This document shows positions 56,887 to 64,000 of a DNA stretch of 64,000 nucleotides, piece after piece (positions within the stretch are counted from its first letter, which is position 1; each line of letters starts with the position of its first letter). The translations under genes and the position numbers were made by a program. Below the pieces are notes generated by a model. That model searched no databases and had not been told where the DNA came from. It saw only the letters and a program-made list of their open reading frames with translations. This DNA comes from Aotearoamyces nothofagi. Lineage: Eukaryota > Ascomycota > Leotiomycetes > Leotiales > Tympanidaceae. The stretch covers positions 52,776 through 116,775 of the forward strand of contig JADDTR010000042.1 in the NCBI GenBank assembly GCA_015345905.1. Reading direction: 5' to 3'.

Positions 56887-57064
56887 TTACATCTCTCTAC
56901 CAGTGCTCATTGCACCCCTCCTAATCTTATAACTGCCTTTATTTCCTCTCCTTCCCGATCGTCCATACCGTCGACACTACTTCTCCTGTTACTTCACCCA
57001 AGGCATTCTCTCAATCCTCAACGCCCGAGTGCCCTCTCTCCCGTACGGACCAACCATTACAGCC

Positions 57065-58965
57065 ATGGCCTGTATCCGGACGACGCGCTACAAGGGTGAC
57101 GCTGCAAAGACGATACGGGAATTCGTCTCCCAGTGCAATAGACTTCGACAAAATGCAAAGAAACCTAGATCTCAGCTCACTCCAGAAGACTACAACGCCG
57201 CTATTAAGAAGCTCAACAGCTATAACCCTCTAGCCCCGAAAGATGCAGACGCTACGATTGAGAATATCACTGGGATATGTCGGAAATAGAAGGGGTAAGG
57301 AACCCAGCCTACATCTACCGTGTTGAGCTGCCCAGATAACACTACACTAGGTTCTGTGAATCCAGAGATATACAATACTGGCGGGAAGCCCTATAAGCGT
57401 GCAATAAGGGTACTACTATAATGTTCCTCCATTATGTCTGCTTGAACTATAAGGTATATATATTCAGCTCGGCATATCAATATCTACTGCAGTTCAAGCA
57501 GCTCTATAATCGAATCAACGGACAGTATATAGACACGAATGATGCTAAAGAGGCTCTGAAGGTATAGTCGAAGGCTTCGTCGCTCTTCTTTTTTATACAA
57601 TTGCTAAGCAACCTAGTATCTCAATACTGTCTTGGCAGAAAAGTTCAACCTGAGACAAGAATGGACTGCCAAGCCGGTGCTGGGAGTAGACGACTTCATC
57701 CTCCTCCTCACCTATCACTGGTCCTGGAACACGTCTATTTTTCCGACAGAAGATCAGCGCCTGGCACTTGCGACAATAATACTTCTCCTAATCTATACAG
57801 GTTGTCGGCCAGCTGAGCTGGTTGATGCAGTAAAAAGGAAGGCTGTTTCTTACAAACAAAGTTACAAGGATGATAACTGGGATAATGCTTACAACAGCTC
57901 AGAATAGGCCAGAGCTGATAATCCTATAGAAAAGAGTCTCGAACTATAGACTAATCTAGACAACATCGATTACAACAACGAATTTGATATAGATAGTCTG
58001 ATACAGGACTATAAGGCTCTCTGTTACAAGAATATTTATCTATAGATCGTTAAGAACCCTGCTATTAGAGGACGTAATCTCCTTACTATAGAGATTACCT
58101 TTGTACATTACAAAGGAGCTGACAAGAAGCCCAAGCTGTATATCCTCACTATTCTACAATCTTATCCCTCTAATATATCTCTTTCAGAACCATCTTCCTC
58201 TTCTATAAAGAGACTCTTCTAATACTCTGTTCTATAAGCTATATCTTAGCCCTTGTAATCAAGGACAATACTGTCGAAGTTAGTAGTTATATATATACTG
58301 AACTCTTCTTTACAAGCAATTTATATAATTCTATCAAAGCGACCTTAATATATTGGAAGCTGGAAAAGCTAAAGGTTCCAATCTTTCAGTAGGTTATATA
58401 AACATTAGACGGCCTTGCTATATTGAAGTACAAAGCCTTGTACTACTCGACCTTTAAGTTTTACTTTGAACGTCTAGATTGGAATATTGGCTTTGTCTAG
58501 TAGTTGACCAGCTACTATTTCTATAGAGGTATTGGCAATATAGTAGATAGTAAGAGATATCTATTGTTAATATCTACTTATTAGCTGACAGCTCTTTAGA
58601 AGCAGCTATTACTACTGTTTACAACTAGATTATAAGATACAATTCTAATACAAGAGTCTTTTGTAGATCTTATATCAATAAGAAGGTCAGGTTTATTGTT
58701 CAAGATATAGTACTAGACCAATCTATAGATATTAGATTTCTATATACCTTTATATATACAAGTCTTATCTGTAATCTATATACTTCTATCAAGGTACTAT
58801 AGACGATCCTTAACTCTCTCTCTTTCAATACAGAGATAGAGGAGCTCAAAAGAGAATACAAAGAGTTTCAAAGGAAGTATTAATACTTTAGTCAAGCACT
58901 ATTGGAAATCTATCAAGAGTACAAACAGCTCTATCAACAAATTGACTTGCTATAGAAGTAGTACT
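57065..58965 (+). pseudogene. DUF3435 tyrosine-recombinase relic, RIP-damaged
   Basis: Broken copy of a DUF3435 protein, the fungal tyrosine-recombinase family that includes Starship captains and Crypton-like enzymes. The N-terminus MACIRTTRYKGDAAKTIREF is open for 75 codons. Then pieces follow in shifting frames: FLHYVCLNYKVYIFSSAYQY, an intact 92-codon stretch at 57632-57907 with WTAKPVLGVDDFILLLTYHW and IYTGCRPAELVDA (recombinase box with the catalytic Arg), ALCYKNIYL then IVKNPAIRGRNLLTIEITF, VHYKGADKKPK, and YYFYRGIGNIVD (the equivalent of the RRG-GN box). Many stop codons stand where Trp or Gln is expected, as CpA-to-TpA change predicts. No full-length frame remains, so it cannot be active. 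The family call is strong although damage is extensive. Confidence 0.8.
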
Positions 58966-58969
58966 AAAC

Positions 58970-59345
58970 TAGCCAACGGTTCAGTTTAGTCCAGTCTTAA
59001 GAGTAATTTATAGACTGTTTTATAGACTGGACTATTTCTTCTGAATAGACTGGCCAACAGTCCAGTTTGGTCCAGTCTCGAGGGTAATTTATAGACCGTT
59101 TTATAGACCGGACCGTTTCTTCTAAAACTGGACCGGACCATTTCAGAATAGTCCAGTCTGAGACTAGACTGATATTAATAGTCCGGTCTAGGTTATAATA
59201 CTATAGACCGTTTAGATAGTAAGACTAGACTGGACCGTTTCAAAATAGTTCAGTCTAGGAATCTCTAGACCGAACTGAACTGTTTTAAAATAGTCCAGTT
59301 CGGTCTAGAGCAAAACAGTCTAGTCTAAGAAACGGTCTATAACGA
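58970..59345. repeat. Field of short GTCCAGTCT/AGACCG repeats, both orientations
   Basis: Within about 370 bp there are many copies of (A)GTCCAGT(C/T)T, TAGACCG, GGACCG and their complements, some in direct and some in inverted order. The pattern resembles subterminal repeats of DNA transposons (hAT or Crypton-type ends). Confidence 0.7.
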
Positions 59346-60382
59346 TTAAATGTATTATTAGATTATTTATATTAAAATCGGAATAGTTTAAGATTTTATA
59401 TATCATTGTATTACTGTTGAGTATTACTGTTTAGAAAATACAGGAATTTTAAAGGCACGATATATCTACAATTCCAGATGTCATTGTATTACTGTTTATC
59501 ATTACTGTTATACTAATAACTACAAAAGCAGGATTACAGTTAAATTTTTTTTATTTACAAATTGTAGGCTCCTTAGACTACTACAGAGGTACAAAACCAC
59601 TTTACCAACTGTATATCCTTGCTCTGGATAGTAATATACTTAGTGTAGATTGTATATATATTGGAAGCTAGAATTCATTAGTTATTTCATCATTAATTAG
59701 TAGGGAGATTCAACTTACTCTCAAAGAACAAGGTTAGATATATCTTACTGGCCTTCTAGAGCACTAGGATAGTAGAGGACTAGTACTACAGACTGCCGTC
59801 TATCCTTATATCCTAGATGATTTTATAAACCAGGTACTAGAATACCAATTTTAGTAGAAGGAACCCAACCTCCTTTTAGTAGTACCTGATTTCAAGTAGA
59901 GTATAGGCTATTCTTGATTAGTAACTATATATATTAGACAGAGGATTACTTACTATCTGCCTTTATAGAGTAAGGGTTGTCTAAGATCCTAGGAGATCTT
60001 AGATAGAGGTAAGACTTGTCGGCCTTATAGATTTAATCTTATACAGCCTTGGCAATATTATACCATCGATGGTTTACAATTGCCTTGGTGTACAAAGGGA
60101 TATATAAAGTAGTACAAGTACCTGTAATATAAGGTTAATAGTCTGAAGTAATAGAGGGGAGAAGTAGAAGGTGTACTTACCTTAGTCTTGAAGGCTGACC
60201 TTCTTAGGTGACTTTTTCACCCGAGGTATTGTAAATTGTAATACTATTAGATCAGCCAAAATCCAAATGCTCTGTATTACTGTTATATATTACTATACTT
60301 ACTTTGGTAGAGAGAGGAGGTCTTAAAGAAAAAGAAGGAGAGAGTAGAAGCAGAAGAGAAGACTCTCTTTATAGACGAGAAA

Positions 60383-60432
60383 AAGCAATTCACTGTTTTA
60401 GGCAGCTATTGCTTCCTTTTAGTGAATTGCTT
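60383..60432. repeat. 12-bp inverted repeat (hairpin)
   Basis: Arms AAGCAATTCACT (60383-60394) and AGTGAATTGCTT (60421-60432) are perfect complements, separated by 26 bp. Confidence 0.75.
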
Positions 60433-60484
60433 ATTTTAGACAGTGATTAAACAAAGAAAAGGTTTTACAATACTAAGCTGTATA

Positions 60485-60555
60485 CTATTGACAACAAAGA
60501 AAGCTTCTGTCTATTGACAATAAAGAAAGCCTCTGTCTATTGACAATAAAGAATA
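60485..60555. repeat. 26-bp tandem repeat, 2.7 copies
   Basis: Units at 60485-60510, 60511-60536 and 60537-60555, each starting CTATTGACAA and differing at one to three bases. Confidence 0.8.
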
Positions 60556-60959
60556 GTAGTAACTCCTATACTAAGTTAGGAATATATAAGAGTCAATTCC
60601 TCTCCTTGATTTCTCTCTTTTTACCTTCTTTAAGAATCGACTTGAGTTATCTTATAAGTAGAGCCCTCTTCTCTTTTTTCTTTATAACTTATAGTAATAC
60701 TCTATAGTAATACTATTATATCCAATTCTCGATTCTAGCAATATAGCTACCTCTTTCAATAACTGCTATACTATAGTATAAGAAGATAGTTATACTCTTA
60801 TTGCTAAGGTACTAACTGCTGATTGTTAGATAAGTTAATAGATTTTCTCTACTTGTTACTAAGTATAATACTGATATCAATATATAGGCTTGTAATTGCT
60901 GTTATAAAGCCTAGGCCAAGAAGGCCAATTGGTCTAAGCTGTCTACTGCCTAACAGAAG

Positions 60960-61565
60960 GCCGAGCTAGATGCCGCTAAAGCCGAGCTAATAGCTTGCTA
61001 TATCGAGCTCAGCCTAGACTATCAGTCCAAACTGACAGTAATTATAGATACCGAGGCAGAAGCAATTGCTGAAATTGACAAGGAGGCAAATAAGTAGATA
61101 CTTAAGAACTTGCCTAAAAAGGTTAGTTAAATTGTCTTTCCTTTCTAGAGTACAATATTAATATTAAATATAAATAGAAAGGAAAGTAGAAAGAGAATAA
61201 GATAGATGAAGTAGAGGGTACTATTACCAGGGCCTTTACAAGAAATATAAAGCTGATAATTGAGTACTAGAAATATACTATTATTGCTAGTGGTATAGAT
61301 GTTGTTCTAGATGTAACCAAGGCTGAACTGAAGGCTTTTGTTAAGAAAGCAAGTAATCCTAAGGATGTTTGCCACTTCTTTAGCAATCTTGCTAAGGAAG
61401 ATAACAAGGAGAATAAGAATAAGGATAATGATAAAGAGGATAATAAGGATAATAAGGATGATGAGGATAAGGATAATAATATCGAGGTCATCATCAGCAA
61501 TAATAATAATGACAATAAGGACAATGATAATAAGGAGATAAAGGACTTTATTGTCGATGATAAAT
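60960..61565 (+). pseudogene. Degraded ORF with coiled-coil-like start and Asp/Asn/Lys microsatellite end
   Basis: Plus-strand frames read AELDAAKAELIACYIELSLD and IDTEAEAIAEIDKEANK before a stop. After a gap come VTKAELKAFVKKASNPKDVC and HFFSNLAKED, and the frame then enters a (GATAAG)n/(AATAAT)n microsatellite (about 61395-61565) that encodes only Asp, Asn and Lys. Stop codons interrupt it where Trp or Gln may have been. I do not recognise a family. It may be an accessory ORF of the adjacent transposon. Confidence 0.35.
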
Positions 61566-61784
61566 AGATAGATAGATTAATTTATTAAGTTGTATATTAT
61601 AATTTGTTATAGGTCGATTGTATTCTTATAGATCTATATACCTCGTTTAAAATCTTTTATAAATCCAAGTACCTAAGTGTTACTATAGACTGTTACTATA
61701 GACCAGTTTTACCAAACTATATCAGCTATTATATAGATCTCAATACTTCTCTTCATTATATCTCAACTTCTATCTCAAGACTCG

Positions 61785-64000
61785 ATGTCTATAATATCAC
61801 TTCTTGACATTGATATCAACATTGATAGCTCTCTCAACCTTTTGAGTCAAAGGGAAATACTAGACTTTATAAAAACGCCAAACTTACATTGTACAATATA
61901 GATATCTAATAAAGAGCAAGAATAGTATATATAGTAGTTAGAGAAGGTCTAGAGAGAGCCCTTTGAAAGTGAATTTGCTAAGATTATATAGGCAAAGTCT
62001 AAGAGGTCCTAAGCTTGGTCTTCCTTCTATTAGGCTATTGAAATCAAGACTAGGAGTGCCAAGGTAGTATATCGATTATATTGGAAGGTTTATTCTTATC
62101 TCTAGTCTAAGTAATATAGTAGTAGTACTTCTATACTTATCTGTCATTTAGAAAGGTATATAGTTGGAACTTCTATATAGATATAGATTGACCTAGTAAA
62201 TATTGTATCTATATAGATATATTTACTTTGATAGTCGAATAGTAATACTAAATAGTAATACTATATAACTTAATAGGACTCAATATTGCTATTTTCGACT
62301 GATAGCTGGCAAGAACAACTATATATTACAATTATATCTACAAGCTTCCTATTCTAAATCATTAAGAACAAAGAGCTATATAAGATATTTATAATGCTTA
62401 GATCTAATATTAAGATCCTAGATTGTACTACTGTTTACTCGATTCTAGACAAACAGTATAAAAGGGTTATAGATAAACTGTTAATTGATCTATCTTCAAC
62501 TAGTAAGATATCTCTAGCTCTTAATAGCTAGCAAAGTCCTTTCAGACAATCATTTATAGCCATTCTAGGTTATTATATTACAAAGGATTAGAAGTGGAGA
62601 GAAGTAATAAGTAGCTCCTTTCTAGACTTAGAGTTACTAATCTATATAGGTTCTTATTAGATTTGAATATATCAAAGATATATATATAGGAAGATATATA
62701 GTAGATATAGTCTATACTATCATTGAGAAATTCTATTTGATCAATTGAATATTTTGTATAACTATAGACAATGTATCTAATAATAGTACTATAAGAAGAG
62801 AGTTAAAGTTAATATTAGATGATATAAAGTAGAAGGCCTAAGCAACAACAATACTATATATAGTATATATTATATAGCTAGTTGTAAAAGCTATAATAAC
62901 ATCATTTTATATAAAGCTAGAAGAAAATATAGACAAGGAGGATAGAGACGAAGATAATAGAATTGAGCTCAATGTTGAAGAGGATAGTAGTATAGTTGCT
63001 GTAATCTAAAAGGTAAATATAGAACTCTAAGAGTTATAATATCCTACCTATAGTAACACTCAACAGTAATACTAATCAATTTACTTTTCGAAGATATATA
63101 GTTTAAGTAAGCTTGCTAGTCAGTTGAATAAAAGGACAGAGCTTTTATTACTCAAGTAGTCAGAGATCGAATCTAAACGACTCTTATATATAAAGATTGA
63201 TATTGATATATAATGGAACTCTATATACAATATAATTCTTTATATAATATATCTTTGGGTTCCATTAAAAAGCTGGTTGGAGACTCAGATAGAAAAGGAG
63301 CCAACACTTGACTGTCTCAACCTGACAAATACAGACTAGAAGAAGCTACAATATCTCGTTGTTCTCCTTCGACCTTTTGCTGAATTTACAATGCTTCTTA
63401 GAACTACAAAGGACACTACTATCAACTATACCTAGAATGTCTACAACAAGCTATTTATCTATCTCGAGTAGCTTTGGACCAAGCTAGAGATCAAGGATTT
63501 ATCTCAAGATCCCTAGATTACTGAGTTTATTACTGCAATAAAGATAGGACTCTAGAAACTTTCAGTATATTATTCAAATACTGGTAGTAAAGCTGAGGAC
63601 CAGTATACTCTTGCTATAATTCTAGATCCCTTACAAAAGCTAGATATCTTTGCTCAGTTTCAATAGGGTCCTATATTTAGAGCGAAATATAAACAGATGT
63701 TCCTAAAGTATTGGAGGGACAATTATAAAGATACCATATTTGACGACCTTACTACTGATATAGGTTTTACAGTTCCGAGTACAATGAGAACCCTCAACTC
63801 AATTTTTAGACATCAACGACAAATGCCTAGTATAAGGTCTTTGACAGTAAACTCTATACTGAAGAACGAAGCAGAACAATATCTGCTTTCGTCTCTTTAT
63901 CCTATAGGTACTGAAACTTCGGTCTTAGCTATATAGAAGGGACTAGAGAGTTCTTATCCTTCTGTTGTATAGATAGCTTATAATATTCTTGCTATTCCAG
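61785..64000 (+). pseudogene. hAT-family transposase relic, RIP-damaged, continues beyond window
   Basis: Broken transposase of the hAT superfamily. In one prevailing frame the fragments are MSIISLLDIDINIDSSLNLL at the start. Then, near 62510, come SLALNS, QSPFRQSFIAILGYYITKD and KWREV, corresponding to the hAT segment LALDxWTSPN-x-F-AI-GY-xxxDW. Near 63320 there is LQYLVVLLRPFAEFTMLL, and near 63570 LSVYYSNTGSKAEDQYTLAI followed by ILDPLQKLDIF, matching the KKYY...YTIATILDPRxKLxYF region. The open part 63697-63936 continues toward the C-terminal dimerisation domain, which is outside the window. Stops typically replace Trp (TGG to TAG), which is CpA-to-TpA on the other strand, as RIP produces. 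Not functional. Confidence 0.75.

Larger units (their letters stand above)
59346..60850. other. AT-rich, repeat-derived, no intact gene
   Basis: Strongly TA-rich with stop codons in all frames. It contains an inverted repeat and a 26-bp tandem repeat, listed separately. It probably belongs to the damaged element(s) on either side. Confidence 0.5.

Noticed and set aside
1-64000. tRNA, rRNA, CRISPR or bacterial-type operon features
   Set aside because: None seen. No cloverleaf-like tRNA or rDNA segment was recognised by eye, and the genome is eukaryotic.

Overview
This window looks like nuclear DNA of a filamentous ascomycete, most likely a member of the Eurotiales (Aspergillus/Penicillium-like). 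Genes are interrupted by short GT-AG introns, mostly 40-140 bp, with CTAAC/CTGAC-type branch points. The conserved proteins (Chk2-type kinase, Ofd1/Tpa1, argininosuccinate synthase, AA11 LPMO, Pth11/rhodopsin-domain protein, DUF5672 and DUF3435) are typical of fungi. The AT-rich transposon relics at the right end carry RIP-like CpA-to-TpA damage. I built the exon models by hand from splice signals and reading-frame phase. No database or aligner was available.

Layout. 1-11.4 kb is a housekeeping-like block: the N-terminus of a Chk2/Rad53 checkpoint kinase (minus, cut by the window edge), a Ser-rich protein of unknown function with a GC-AG intron, a plus-strand nuclear-type acidic protein, a small two-membrane-segment gene that only appears after splicing, an Ofd1/Tpa1 2-oxoglutarate oxygenase, and a Ctr3-type copper transporter with four exons. 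13.9-23.8 kb is accessory metabolism: a DHA1 MFS exporter, a secreted AA11 chitin-active LPMO with a C-terminal X325-like domain, an FMN-dependent NtaA/DszA-type monooxygenase, and an alpha/beta hydrolase. 23.9-28.0 kb holds a retroelement-like ORF relic and a probable multi-exon gene of unknown function.

28.0-38.1 kb is a probable galactoside-use locus. A GH2 beta-galactosidase and an MFS sugar permease of lactose-permease type are divergently transcribed from a shared 1.6-kb region, and a Zn2Cys6 regulator lies immediately downstream of the permease. This arrangement resembles the LAC4-LAC12 pair of Kluyveromyces lactis. The shared region contains one Gal4/Lac9-type CGG-N11-CCG motif.

From about 35.3 to 45.7 kb the base composition becomes strongly GC-rich in genes. 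It holds the Zn2Cys6 regulator, a Pth11-like rhodopsin-domain membrane protein and a second alpha/beta hydrolase. Between 39.8 and 44.9 kb there is a 5-kb gene-free stretch full of micro- and minisatellites. 46.8-53.9 kb returns to ordinary genes: a C2H2 zinc-finger protein, a DUF5672 type II membrane protein, and ARG1 with nine exons and a TGACTCA (CpcA/Gcn4) site 78 bp upstream of its start codon. Just before ARG1 there are two 308-bp near-identical copies separated by a single N, which may be an assembly join. 55.2-64 kb holds an orphan 527-codon gene placed head-to-head with a RIP-damaged DUF3435 tyrosine-recombinase relic. It is followed by a dense field of short subterminal-type repeats and a RIP-damaged hAT transposase relic that runs off the window.
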